A DNA stretch of 64,000 nt from Rhodocollybia butyracea (taxonomy: Eukaryota > Basidiomycota > Agaricomycetes > Agaricales > Omphalotaceae), in NCBI GenBank assembly GCA_015501585.1, contig JADNRY010000056.1, positions 186,001-250,000 on the forward strand, given 5' to 3'. The notes beneath the pieces were generated by a model that did not search any database, was not told where the DNA came from, and saw only the letters and a program-made list of their open reading frames with translations. Below are positions 35,191-47,714 of this stretch, piece after piece (position 1 is the stretch's first letter; each line of letters opens with the position of its first letter). A program made the translations under genes and the position numbers.

Positions 35191-37639
35191 TGTGGAAAGG
35201 TATTCGGCGTATAATTATAAGGCTAGTTTCGCAGTGGTCAATAACTGGGAAACAAAAGATAGGATTTAGTACTCACAAAGTGTTAGGTTTTTGTCTAAAT
35301 GGCCACGCTTGAAGCTTGACTGTGGGGCCAGTTCAAGGGTATTAGATGGTACGACTTTTTTTTTATCCGGGCCCTTTTTCTGGTAATAAACAAGAGTGAA
35401 ATGCCGGAACTGCCGTAAGTACGCTGTACAAGACGCCCAATTGTTCCGCAATCTCGGAGTCTCGGACATGGAAACTCTCAAGAGCGTTCGAAGATTTAGA
35501 TTGGGCATGTATTGTGGATTTCCGGTCACTTAGTTTTACCGAACTTCTTCGAATTCCTCAACATACTCGGTCTCATATTGAGGAGGACCGGAAGTATAGC
35601 AACAGGTTAACGCTGTACAGGCATGAGGCCATGCAGATCTGATTATACTCCGGCGACAATGACTCGCCGATTCATTCCTAGTACCAGATTAATCTCATTC
35701 GACAGATAGTGCACAACGGCCGCACACGTCGCGATAATCGTTCTTATCCATTTTAATCAGTTCATTCCAAGGTACCGGCCCATCTCATTACCACCTGCTC
35801 AGCATGGAGTTCCACAGCTATGGGCAGGTTGCATGGCGGTTGGTACTTGATGTACAGTAGACAGAATCGGAATTTGATTCAGTATATCCTCAGTACTCAG
35901 TAGCTCCAAGATAGTCGGAGAACTGCATTTCCGAATGGAGATGTCAGCAGGATACCCTGCGGTTACTCTTATCTTAGTTTTACCCCATTGTACTCGGTTT
36001 GTTACATCTTCGATACTACGTTTACTCTTTCTTGGTCATGTTGAGTAGTCTTCCCATGCTCCCCTATGCTACCCCGACCAAAATTGTTCTTGAAGCTCAA
36101 ACAAATAAAGGCCCATGGTGATCGTGAGAGGATTGAAGCACCTCAGGCCAACGCCTCTGTAGCATTTTACCTTCACCATTTCGTTGCAAAACCATGGTTC
36201 ACAACTCGGAGTGACGTCTGTAAAACTACAGATAGATAGGCGTCTTTAGCTTTAGCCACAACACCGCCATTTGGATGTATCTCCGTACGTATAAAGTTAG
36301 TCGGCTATCATTGAAGCAGATTGAAGCAAAGACATACTAAGTACTAGCCACAAACAGACGACACGTCGCTGTTGACCAGCTCTACCCATTGAAATCCTAG
36401 CCTAGCTAGCTCGTCTTTTGCGAAGAGAATACTCGTTCACATATAAATTGAAATGCTGGACATTGAAAGTTGCTGGAATGGAGGGGGGTATCGGTCCGGC
36501 ACAGATAGCTTCATCTGGCTTCATTGGACACTAACCAACGACGAGTCAGCGTACCATACCCTTTCTAATTGCTTAAATTTACCACTAGTAGAGACGACAA
36601 CACCTTTAGTCGTCGTATAATCCAACAAATCGTCTATTCCGACAAAAGCGTTGATCTATCGATAAAACTTCCCCCCTCTCGGCATATGCGGCATATACGG
36701 TAACGCGACCATGGTGACATGAAAATACGAATGAACATCCAACGCTATCATTCACTAAGAGAGCCAGCCGTTACGGTATCAGAATTTTCGAGGATATCGA
36801 GCCGATCGGATAAACGGTCCGGTCGAGGAAAGATTGATAGAAAGATGCAGCTGCTTTTTTCAACGGCTAGCACAATATAGTGATGTTTGAGTCCGACAAA
36901 AGGGGCTGGTTTACCGAATCAAGCGCATCGTTAAGCTCGAGCATCGTTCTCCTCGCCGCTCGCGTGTAAACGATATTCGTCACGTCCGCGCCTTCCAAAA
37001 CAGATAGAATCGCAATTGCTCTTCCGATCCCGATTAGTTCGAGCGAATTTCCCCCTACTTCCTTGACACAGGTTTCATTAGCGTAAACGTTGTCGACTGG
37101 TCTGAGATATTCTAGAAATTGATGCTGCCTTCCCGGTCGTCTACCAAGACGGTTCTGGGCGCCTTGACTTTAAAGTTCGGCTTCTAAATTTTGAAGTTCA
37201 GGCGATGCTGATAGATATTTAGCGAAGATTTCGGGGGGAGGGGTATTGGGAAGAAGACAGCAGAAAGCGATAACCTCGAGCGCAAGTAGAACACGGCAGA
37301 ATCACGATCCAAGCAATGCATGTATGCCGTTGAGAGGTCCTATCGAGCGATAAATGTAGCTGGGGCCACCTTGTTGAATCTTTAGCGAATGAATCTTCAA
37401 AAGCTTCGAAAATTGCGTCGGCTGTCCTTCTCTGTCCTTCTTTCCATCAGCTCCAGTTTCCAGAAAAGCAATGGAGTTTTTCAAGATGTGTTTTTTGAGT
37501 AAGGTGGTCAAAGATTTACTTTTAGGCGAAAGCTCCAGGAAGTAGTAGGAGGTAGTAAGCTGGAATATTGGAGTGGAAGTTGAAAGAAGCGCTTGTTACA
37601 CGCCTCGCGCGCTTATTCAATTTCTATGGATTCACCGTC
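35191..37639. other. 2.4-kb gene-poor region
   Basis: No gene recognised. The first few hundred bases upstream of 35190 are presumably the HMG-CoA reductase promoter and 5' UTR, possibly with a UTR intron whose donor would be near 35,278 on the minus strand. The rest has a few short frames without domains and no clear repeat. Several poly-G/poly-C tracts (for example ggggggaggggt at about 37,230) stand out but form no known element. Confidence 0.4.
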
Positions 37640-39220
37640 ATGAAAATACGCATAAATCTAAGCTCCGCGGAACAGGCTCATCTCAAAAACGAACTTCGCT
37701 TGGAATTTGGTCCATTCGTGGTTAGCCCAAAGCGAGCAGAAGAGCTCAAAGAAATACTGGCTTTGGCTGATAAAGATATCGAGGATCATGATTCTGAGGT
37801 GGCTCGCCTTCATAGGCAAATCATCGTTGTTCAGGCTGAAAAACAAAGAGTCGAGATTCAACGGGCCCAGCTATGCTCTTTGCTGTCTCCGATGCGGAAG
37901 CTGTCAAACGAGATCTTGCTATATATCTTCCAGTATGTGTGCGAAGAAAATCTCCTCCAGAGCTACCCATGGTCTTCACACTGGAAGCCTCCCACTGGAC
38001 TCACATCTCCCGTGATCACTTACCTCCCTACAATGGTAATCAGTTCAGTATGCTCCCGTTGGCGTACAGTTGTACTGTCGTCACCTAGTTTGTGGGCTAA
38101 CTTAGTGGTGGAGGTACACCCTGCTACGTCGGACGAAGCAGAGAACCTCACTGGTTTCATCGATACTGTAACTCGATATCTGGAGAGATCAGGTGATTGG
38201 CCGCTGAGGCTTGCACTAAGAACAAGGGGTTATCCTGGATCAGAGTTCCCTTCCCTCCTCTACCTGATACAGCATACTCGCCGTTGGAAAACTTTCACGT
38301 ATCATGGGACTTACTCGCTTCCAAAGTGCAAGATACTGTCCGAGTTGCATTTTCCTTTACTCGCGGAGTTGGATATTCAAAGTACTTTCCACCGGTCGTC
38401 TGACATGGGTCGCTTCGAACATGTTCCAAAGCTCTGTACACTTGCCACTTCAGAGTTGCCTACATTCAAGGCCTCGTACCATCAACTTCGGCATCTCAAT
38501 CTTTGGGATAGTACATCAAAATTGGTCGATGTGCTACATAGATGCCCTTCACTCGAATCTCTTGGACTCCATGGAGTGTCGCAGACTATGAGCCAGATGT
38601 ACATTCCACGTGGCGCAACATCACATCAATTGATATTGACGTTGGAGAGAATTCAGAGTCGTACCTGAAAACGGTGTTTTTATCAAACGACTTACCTTCC
38701 TTGAACATGGTCGTGTTGAATGATTATCATGATCCTTGGCCGACAGAGACTTTTATTTCATTAATATCTAGGTCCTCTTGTATGATCACCGTGTTCATCC
38801 TCCGCCGTATTTATCTCTCTGATTTGGACCTTATCGCTGTCCTTCGAGTTATGCCTTCTCTACTCCATCTCGAAATTGACGACGACGAATGGCACAGTCC
38901 AATCACTTCACGCCTCATCTCGAGCCTAACTCAGCACCAATCCACTTCCATCTCCTTGGTTTCAAGCTACATAGTCTTCATATCGTTTCCCGGTTTGATG
39001 TTGGGGTATTTGACGACTCTGCATGGTCGAATCACGCTGGTTTAGACCTGGCTCGGGTCTTTCTGCAACAATGACCATGATGGGGAGGGAGTGCCTACGA
39101 TCCGTTGTTCTCAAGTTTGAATGGCGAGAGGTTGATGCGGAAGTTTACAAACCCCTACGGGTTTTAGATAAGGAGGGTTTGCGAGTGGTAGTTGCGGGGA
39201 CGAATGGAATTCAGGTTTAA
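37640..39220 (+). pseudogene. F-box gene, multiply frameshifted
   Basis: The layout is that of agaric F-box proteins: an N-terminal coiled coil (ELKEILALADKDIEDHDSEV..), the F-box core (SPMRKLSNEILLYIFQYVC, then VCSRWRTVVLSSPSLW) and a C-terminal leucine-rich-like region. It finishes with a CLRSVVLKFEWREVD..LRVVV tail. The coding frame changes near 38,585, again near 38,940, and back near 39,020; each new frame continues family-like sequence. None of these sites can be mended by a plausible intron (the enclosed GT-AG pairs are 24 nt or less) and they are not at homopolymers. I therefore read it as a decayed member of a large family. Intact F-box proteins recruit substrates to SCF ubiquitin ligase. 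Confidence 0.7.
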
Positions 39221-39574
39221 TGTTTCTTCGCTTGTAAGTAATCACTACTTCTATGTCTGTCATTGTTCATTGTTTAAGCAAGTGGCCAGAGCACTTGTTA
39301 AATTACTCTTCTTCCAGATGACCATTATCTCACTTTGCCATACCCACTTTGCAGATACGTGTGGATCTCAGCTCTGAGGGGCTATTCTCATTGGGTAAAT
39401 GAACTTTCCTCGAAGTTTGGACTGTTCTTAGTTACCCTAGAACGATCAGAAGAGGATCATCCTGACTTTGGCAGATGATACAGCCATCGGGGAACATGAT
39501 GCCGAGGTGGGTTGCTTAATTGAAAGACAAAAACAATCTTCTGGGAACGCATACCGCTATGCTTCTAATATACC

Positions 39575-40311
39575 TTGCTTGAGGTGGAAATCGCAGGAGC
39601 TGTTCTTGAACGAGCAGGTCGTCAAGCGTGCCTTCACCTCGCAATCCTTTTCCTTGCGGCTTCCCGAACGAGCTGGACATATGCTGCTCTCAGGCTCAGC
39701 GACCACGACCGTCAAAAGTTTCTTGTCGCTGCCCCTTCCGAATACCTGTATGAAAGGGTACTTAGGATTATTGATGAAAATCGTGAGGTTGCGAGCCAAA
39801 GTCTCTACTGTATGTGCCTTGGCTCCTCAACTCCTGGAACCAGGGCTTTGGCCGCTCAAATCTTCGATCGTGATCATAGTACAGTCATCATGAAGGGGGG
39901 CACTTGGCAACTTCATTGCATGAAACCCCCGCCAAAGCGACCCAAACAAGACACGAAAACTCAATCTTGGACTAGAACCAACGACACCGATTACTTTTTC
40001 CATGTCGATGGCTCATTTGTAATCGACGGTCACTCTGAACCTGCATCGGAAAACTTAGAGCTGCCACCACGCATATCTTTCGCAAGGATGAAGATGTTTG
40101 CCTTCAAGAAGGTATATACTATGTGCCTGGAGATTCCCATATTCAAGAGTCCTTTTACATCGATCGTCCGGGTCATGCGCTTATCTTCCAAACGTCCTTC
40201 AAGGGGCCAGGTGTTGCCTGGCTCGTGCAACGTGGTATTACCAAAATCACGTACGTCTATGTTATGCCTCCCTCTGTTGAACCCAATATCCCGTGTCAGT
40301 AATGTTCTTGA
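39575..40311 (+). pseudogene. Fragment resembling Crinkler/RHS-type fungal protein
   Basis: An open frame holds segments (EYLYERVLRIIDENRE, TPGTRALAAQIFDRD, KGGTWQLHCM) like those in the C-terminal part of large basidiomycete Crinkler/RHS-like proteins. A shift near 40,085 into another frame continues with EGIYYVPGDSHIQESFYID and FQTSFKGPG, again of that style, and stops near 40,300. There is no ATG-initiated N-terminal domain and no P-loop. The call rests on remembered sequence style, so it is tentative; an unrelated lineage-specific gene is possible. Confidence 0.35.
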
Positions 40312-40719
40312 TTTTGTTTATCATATGGTTTCAGCCCTCAGACAGGATTTTCTCCGATGTACCATGAGCTGATATATGTAAGAAGAATCAAGTGCAACGT
40401 AGTACGATACATGCATACTTATTCTAGTAACTGGATGGCTGCCCAATACCCGAACTCCAAACACGTTCTTCTCCCCTACACGTTAGCATAGCATCTGAGT
40501 AGGAAAAGTACCTTTTTACAACCATACCAGGTCCATGAACCGGCTTAGCTCTCAGAATTGCGACAGACTGGCAGTCGCAGCCTTGTTTGCCGTTATTTAG
40601 TCAAAGATGCTATGGACGAACTGATTTCACTACTTTGCTATGATGAAAGGATTGCACTAAGGTGAACCATTGAGTGATCTCCCCCCTCTGCACTCTGATA
40701 TCCTTGCCCAATCATCTCT
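40312..40719. other. Short intergenic stretch
   Basis: Nothing recognisable; it probably serves as the 3' region of the SnoaL-like gene transcribed from the other strand. Confidence 0.35.
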
Positions 40720-41112
40720 TCAGGCAGCCATTTGAGCAGCTATGGCAGGATCATCTAGCAAAGACCATACTTTGCGAATTTTCCCGTCCTCGAACTGGTA
40801 GAAAACATGTTCCGTGAACGAGATCTTCCTTCCATTGGACTCATGGCCTCGAAACACCTTCGCGGGAGTACAGTCAAAACTGATCCTGCTTGCGACGTGG
40901 TTGTCACTGACAATGACGTGATGAAGATCGAAATAAAGGTCAGGAATCCTCGCAATGTCGTCTGCGATGTAGTTTTGGTAGTCAGCCCTGGTCAAGGGCT
41001 TGCCGTTGTAAGTTAGTTCATCATGAACAAATTCTTCGAGATTATGGGTTTGTCTGTTGTTGAGATAGCCGATGTAGCGGCGATAATGAGCTTCGAGTGT
41101 AGCAGAGTCCAT
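40720..41112 (-). CDS. SnoaL-like / NTF2-fold protein
   Basis: A single exon encodes 130 aa. The sequence fits the SnoaL-like cone-shaped NTF2 fold: an N-terminal helix (LEAHYRRYIGYLNN), a pocket region (EELTYNGKPLTRADY-type, IADDIARIPDLYFDLHHVIV), central strands (VASRISFDCTPAKVF) and a C-terminal HVFYQFEDGKIRKVWSLLD. In fungi these small proteins act as polyketide cyclases, ester hydrolases or ligand-binding proteins; no catalytic pair can be named here. No signal peptide. It is divergent from the eL42 gene, with 231 bp between the start codons. No polyketide genes lie nearby, so a biosynthetic role has no support from context. Confidence 0.8.
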   Translation of the reverse strand: MDSATLEAHYRRYIGYLNNRQTHNLEEFVHDELTYNGKPLTRADYQNYIADDIARIPDLYFDLHHVIVSDNHVASRISFDCTPAKVFRGHESNGRKISFTEHVFYQFEDGKIRKVWSLLDDPAIAAQMAA

Positions 41113-41193
41113 TGTCGTCGGCGGATGACTAGTCCCTGCACGACCTCGGCAACAGTTTAGTGTAGACTCTGGAGCAACTTTGGATCTTCCGGC

Positions 41194-41222
41194 TTTTTTT
41201 TTTTTTTTTTTTTTTTTTTTTT
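41194..41222 (+). repeat. 29-nt poly-T tract between short direct repeats
   Basis: An uninterrupted run of 29 T lies in the intergenic region between the SnoaL-like gene and eL42. It has ttccggc on its left and ttccggct on its right. It could be a promoter T-tract for eL42, since poly(dA:dT) tracts exclude nucleosomes at ribosomal protein genes, or the poly-A trace of a reverse-transcribed insertion. True length is uncertain. Confidence 0.85.
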
Positions 41223-41343
41223 CCGGCTGGTCCGGGCGCTAGCCATCGCAAGCGCTCGGTCACATGTAGACTCCAAATCACGTGGATCACAAACTGTAAC
41301 AGTCGCTTTCATCTTCTCCTCCTCGTAATCTCCCTACCTCAAG

Positions 41344-41992
<649 letters not shown>

Positions 41993-42499
41993 ATACCTTG
42001 TTTTCTCGTCATGCCCTATATCATATCTGGTTGTAGCTCAATATGCCGCTATGTAGAAATAATATGCTCGCCGCCATTTCCTATCGAGACCCATTCACAC
42101 GTGTCGTCCACCTAAGAGTTGACCATGCATATTCCTTCTCCAGATCATCAAAATAGCCGAAAGAACTACCCAACGCAAGGCATGGTGCTTCAATTGTCCC
42201 AGAATTTTGTAACTCCTTGAATCTGTTAGCAAGGCATGGTCAGAGGTTATAGGTCTTCTAGTATTACTGGTGGCGGATCCGAAGTTTTCACCACGGATGG
42301 TATCATTGATGATAATGGTAGGAGGTATTTGGTAGAAGAAACGACTCGAAGAACTTGAGGTGGATAGCACCATCAACCAAGGTCATATCATCTGGAACAT
42401 TCACAGAAGACATCTCAAGGGTGTCGGAGGAGATTTGCTCATACTCGAAACAAACCATAATAATAAGTACTTCATCTAAAATCAAGAACGACTACCGAC

Positions 42500-45400
42500 T
42501 TATACCGATCCCGTCGTCGTTCCAAGATCAGCTTCATTTTCAGTTGGAGTAACAGCAGTCCCTCCAACGCTATCATTCGTCAATGCCCATGCTCGTAATT
42601 TCGCCGATTCCTCAGTCGTTTTAAATGCTGTGGAGATTGTGAACTTTTCGTCAAAGGCTTTGTGCAACTCGTCAACGCGCGGCGATTTGATCTTGTTCAG
42701 GAAGGATGAGATTTCAAGCGCGGTCTGTGGAAAAGAGAGATAACTCAATACCCAGCGCCCAGCGTGGAAGAGAAAAAGGTAAACATACCTTGATATCCAA
42801 TGCAACCTTATCGTTGAGCACTGTAAACACCACATCCTGGACTTCTTGTAATGAGGCTCCCATTAGGCGTGAAGCTTGTGCAGTAGCCAAGATGGCTGAT
42901 GCAGACTCTGAGTGTTTTTGCAAATACTGCGAGTTGAATGTCTCCAGAGAGACTCCCTCAGGTATAAGTCGGTTCAATGTTTCGAGAAACACTGGGCCGG
43001 CTGGAGGAGATATAGGTTCAGGCAGGTTAGATGCTGTATGTAAGAATGATTGGTTAGAGACAACGCGGAACACAGTTTTTAAAAAAAACGTCTACCCGTA
43101 TGTTTAGCATGTATGATTCGTACATGCAAGTCGGAATTATCAGTATCCAATGCATGAGCACGAGACAGAGCTTGAGCTGCTTGCAAAAACTTGCCTGTGA
43201 TGATACAATGTCTCAGAGATCTAGCACCAAACAAAGAACGAGATCATTACCTCGGCGAATAGCAACATCATAAATCGCTATCCAGGCTTCAATATTCTTC
43301 TGAGCGAGCGTCGTCAATGGCTGCAGCAGCTTCGCAGCCCGTTCCAGTGGATCTGATGCGGCAAGGAGTTTCATCCCTTCTGGATCCTCATCTTTATAGA
43401 GTACTTCAAGACCTTTGTCTTCGTTGGTAGAAGTGGTAGTCCCTGCTGACGTGGCTGAAGAAGTTTGAGATCAAAGAGATAGAACAGCTTTGAAAATTTA
43501 CATTTTTTCGCTGCATCCTCTTTCTCCTTCTGAGCCTTTTTAGCCTTTTTCTTCGCCTTTTTCTCTGCATCAGTCGCACCACCTAAGAAAAGACAGTGAG
43601 TGTTGAACAGCTCGAGTTTATCAAACAATATCTTGCGTTTACCATCAGGATTGTGGGTGGCTAGCTGAGGGTCATCGTAGATGTCAACGAATATCTAGGA
43701 CGAGATTGAGATGAGGCTACACAGATAATGGAGGGTGTTACTCACTCGAGAGGCAGCCAGAGCAGCTTTGACGTAACCAGGATGTGACCGGAGATGATCC
43801 TCCCAATCTAACATGCTAGGGGTGTATAGATCAACAGTCAGGCTAGACACGACACTCGAGAAACTCACTTGAGATAAACATTGATAGTGAACTTGCGCAA
43901 CGAGTATCCGTGAAAGTCATACTGGTCGTCTTCAAAGTCGTCAAAGATCTAGGCAAGCGTGAGTGTTCCAACATTGAACAAAAGAATTACACGACGTACT
44001 CTTTGAACAGAGGTGTACTTTTTCAGAGCCAAATTGTATCTCCCTGCACGACGATGGGCTTCACCCTCTTCCAAGAGGTAGAATAACGATTGCATCTCCT
44101 CTAAATCGGCTCCGGGGCTTGGCGCGTCTTTCTACGAAGAAAACAGTCACAACCATATTTCGAGTATGCACGACCTATCATACACACCTTGGTGAACAAT
44201 CCCAACAACGCACTTGCCTCATCTATCAGACCCGCCCTCATTCTATATTTTGCACTCTTCGTATTCAAAAACCTGTCCTGGCCATCCAGCAGACGTGCAT
44301 CCTCCATCGCGCGAGAAGCTCCATAAATATCCCCTGCGCGTTTAAGCGTACGCGCTCGACAGGTGTAGAGCTCTGGTAATGTGGGCGTGTGCACTATAGC
44401 CAAGTCAAGAAGCTCGAGGGCTTTGGCATATTCGGATAGATAAGAATAGTGTTGCGCGAGGAAGTACAGGGTCCAAAGGTACGTAGTGGGTTCTGTGGAA
44501 GGTGAGGGTGATGCGAGGGATGGGTCTGGAGTGGTGTCTTTGCGGATTGTCTCTACAATGTCTTGTAGAGCGTGGAGTTTTTCAGGGTCGGTGTATAGAG
44601 ATTTCAAGTCAACGAAGAGGGAGGGTACGCCCTTCGTCAAGCCGGAGAAGATATATGGTTCAGCGAGTTCTTTGAACTCGGCTCCAGATGCTAGGGATAG
44701 GGATAATCGACGGGGAACACTGGCCTTTGGAAATTGGGTAGAGAAATCACGTAGGAAAGAAAGAGCTTCCGTAGGGTTGTCGTCTGTGCACGAGTGAGTA
44801 TACCTAAAAAAAGAGATTTGCGCTACCCACCTATATTGAGGCTATGATTCGACAAATAGCCCTTGTAATACTCATAGCATTCTGGATTGTGTTCGATGAG
44901 AACTTTCCATGCATGTTCTGCTTCTTCCGATTTCAACTGTGATAGAAGACGAGCTGAAAGTACTTAGCAACAAATACTCAAAGCAGCGATGGATTCAACA
45001 CACCTCTGAATTCCATGATCGCAGTCTTGTCGACGATTGCACGATCCTTGGCGCTAACGTCCAGCAACGCCAAAGCTTCAGCATGCTGGCCCAGTTCTTC
45101 TAAAACGCGAACATGGTACAGTAATGTTTCCGAGTGTTCCACATCGTAATGAGGGACATTCTAGGCAATTATGAGTAGAGAAAAAGATAATCTATGAAGA
45201 TGGTCACCTTGAGGGTCTTTTCGTATTCCATCAGCACGTTCTTTGTTTCTGCGAGATTCCCGTTCAAATGATACGCAACAGCCAAAGATATCCAGTGTTG
45301 CCTCATCGTCGGACGTAGCCTAAGAAGCATATATCTTGTCTCTACAAGACCATCATAGAGCCTCAATTGTGTTTGTAGCTGGGCCACATCCCGCAACAGG

Positions 45401-45870
45401 TTCAGATTATCCTAGTCTTGGAATCAGATATATATTCGCCCAAATACATATATTTTATCACGTACTTTATCGAACCGCAGAGCCTGTGTGTATGATTTGA
45501 GAGCATCTTCGTACTTTTTTTCTCCTTTTTGGATCAGTCCAAAGACATGCCAGACGATATGTGAAGTCAGATCCATCCTGATGCCTTTTCTGACCAGCTC
45601 GACGCCTTCTTCCCGTCTCCCCATATGTACAAGAACAAGCCCTTTCATGCATAGTGTCTCTGCGCAAGATTAAGATGGTATCCATAATACGAGATAGATA
45701 CTCAACGTACCACCATGCTCAGGATGTTTCTTGAGAATCTGGTCAGCAGTTTTGAGGCCTTTTTTGAGATTCTTTGTTTCGTACAGTGACAGGAGTTCTC
45801 TGAACAAAGTCGCTTCTTTAGGCGATAAGTGTCTATTGGATTCCTTCGAAGCCACGGGTTTCTTGGACAT
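42500..45870 (-). CDS. NAT1: NatA N-terminal acetyltransferase auxiliary subunit (Naa15/Nat1)
   Basis: Large multi-exon gene for the ribosome-anchoring TPR subunit of NatA, which with catalytic Naa10 acetylates N-termini exposed after Met removal. The start (MSKKPVASKESNRHLSPKEA) and the early block LFRELLSLYETKNLKKGLKTADQIL are family-typical. They are followed by TPR repeats (MKGLVLVHMGRREEGVELVRKG, WHVFGLIQKGEKKYEDALKSY, YMLLRLRPTMRQHWISLAVAYH). The middle has YTCRARTLKRAGD..ASRAMEDARLLDGQDRFLN, KAKYRMRAG-like and FDDFEDDQYDFHGYSLRKFT segments, and a basic KKAKKKAKKAQKEKE tract lies near 43,540. The C-terminus ends at 42500. No lesion noticed. It is divergent from DUG3 with 318 bp between the starts. 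Confidence 0.92.
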
Positions 45871-46188
45871 TCCGAAGGAAGTGATGCTGAAGGCAGAGAG
45901 AAAAGTTTGAAATTCGACGCGTGTAAGATAAGCGCCCGCACCTCGCTCCCCATTTTGTTCTCAAGTTCCTTGTAAGTAGAGGAAGTTCACTGTCTCATTG
46001 TCTCACTGCTACGCTACGAATCTCTTGGATGAAGAAGTTGACCAGGACTGTTAGGGCCCGTTTGCTGAGAAGTGTATATTGAGAATAGCCGCGTGGAATC
46101 TTGCGCCTTGCGTGCGCAATCTCTCGCCTTGCTCTCCTCTCGACTACCAGCAGTTTTCTTTTTTCTTTGACAAGGTGCACACCAAGTA
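45871..46188. promoter_or_regulatory. Divergent NAT1/DUG3 promoter region
   Basis: A 318-bp interval between the start codons of Naa15 (-) and Dug3 (+). It must contain both promoters and 5' UTRs. Pyrimidine tracts occur upstream of the Dug3 ATG; no defined binding site is recognised. Confidence 0.45.
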
Positions 46189-47714
46189 ATGTGTCGTTTT
46201 GTCGTCTACAAAGGAACCTCACCGGTGGAACTATCGCATGTATGACCTTGGTTAACACAAAACTTGTATCCTGATTCTATTTCTAGCTTCTTACACGGCC
46301 ATGTCATTCTATCATCAATCAAGCTTTTGACTCGCGTCTTCGCGTTGACCGTCGCAGGCCCATGAACGGTGATGGCTTCGGTGTGGGTGAGCATGCACTG
46401 TCCTTGTTATTACTCGCCCCATGGTTAACGTACACAGGCTGGTACGACTCTGTTTACGACGAGGAATCCCACCAACCCTGCATATTTACCTCCGTGACCC
46501 CGGTATGCCATTATATTTGCATAATGCTCAAGCTATTCATTACCTCGCTAGGCTTGGAACAATGCGAACCTAGTCCGGCTAGCGGCCAAGATCAAGTCGC
46601 CTCTAGTCTTGTGCGTGAATCCATGCACAACGCCTCTTAACACACATTAATATTTTGAATCCCAGTGGCCATGTTCGAGCAACCACGACGGGTTCGCTTT
46701 CTCTGGACAACTGTCATCCTTTTGTTCATGGTCGACTGATGGTGAGCAAGCTGCATGACATGTCCAGTGCATAAATTGATTATTATAGTTTATGCATAAT
46801 GGCGGAATCGCAGAGTTCCAGCTAATCAAAAGAGCTTTGCAAGCAGATCTGTCTGATGTTGCCTTCAATAAAGTACAGGGGAATACTGGTGAAGCAAGTT
46901 CTTTTATCACCTCGGGCTACGTTTCACATCTCCTCAGACTCTGAATGGGCTTTCGCGGTGTTCTTGTCAAAGGTGAGTAACAGCAATACAAGGAACACAA
47001 AACTGGCCAACTCGTTATGCCTAGCTTCCTGATCCAGACGCAAAATCTTTTACTACGGCCCAATTACGGGATGCAATGTTCGAAACGATTGCATCTCTGA
47101 ACCACTATGCAGAAGAAATCGGTATCACCGAGGTAACGTTTTCGTCTATGTTCATCTGCATCAAATCTGACAAAGTCTTCAGCCCAGTCTAATGAATTTT
47201 TGTGTCACGGACGGTGAAACGGTTATTGCCACCCGATACGTATCTTCCAAGGTAGATGAAGCCGCGTCGCTATGGTTCTCCTCGGGGACGACATTCCATG
47301 AATATGGTGACGTAGGAGGTCATTACAAGATGTCTAAAGCCGACAAACGAGAAAATATCATTATGGTGAGGTCCTTTCTTTCTCTAGCCCACTGATAATT
47401 GACTAACCCCCCTAACTTCTATGCGCAAAGATTGCAAGTGAGCCTCTCACATTTGAAAGAGGTATGCTCTTCACCTAAAATGCAGTTTCGTTACGCTGAC
47501 GCTGCTCCTCATAGCTGACTGGATGGAAATCAAGACGAACAACATGGTCGTGGTTACACCAAAAATGAATCTTCTCCAGATACCCATTATCGACAAGTTC
47601 TATGTACCACCATCAGATCCAGCTTCTCTGACTCGTACGATAGAGTTTGCGCGAGAGAAAGGGCTTTTAGTTCCTCGTAGTATCGAAATCATGGATGAGC
47701 CAGAGTCAGAGTGA
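46189..47714 (+). CDS. DUG3: Dug3-type class II glutamine amidotransferase (glutathione degradation)
   Basis: The protein begins MCRFVVYKG; Cys2 becomes the N-terminal nucleophile after Met removal, as in Ntn-type amidotransferases. Conserved segments are split by short introns: LLTRPCHSIINQAFDSRLR, MNGDGFGVGWYD, AHVRATTTGSLSLDNCHPF, then WMHNGGIAEF (after a 46.75-kb intron), SLNHYAEEIGI, MNFCVTDGETVIATRY and the C-terminal IASEPLTFE..ADWMEIKTNNMVVV. In yeast, Dug2-Dug3 forms an alternative glutathione-degrading complex; the enzyme removes the glutamyl group in the cytosol. Start is certain because of the required MC. At least eight introns (46240-46288, 46384-46436 and others) fit. No lesion seen. 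Confidence 0.92.
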
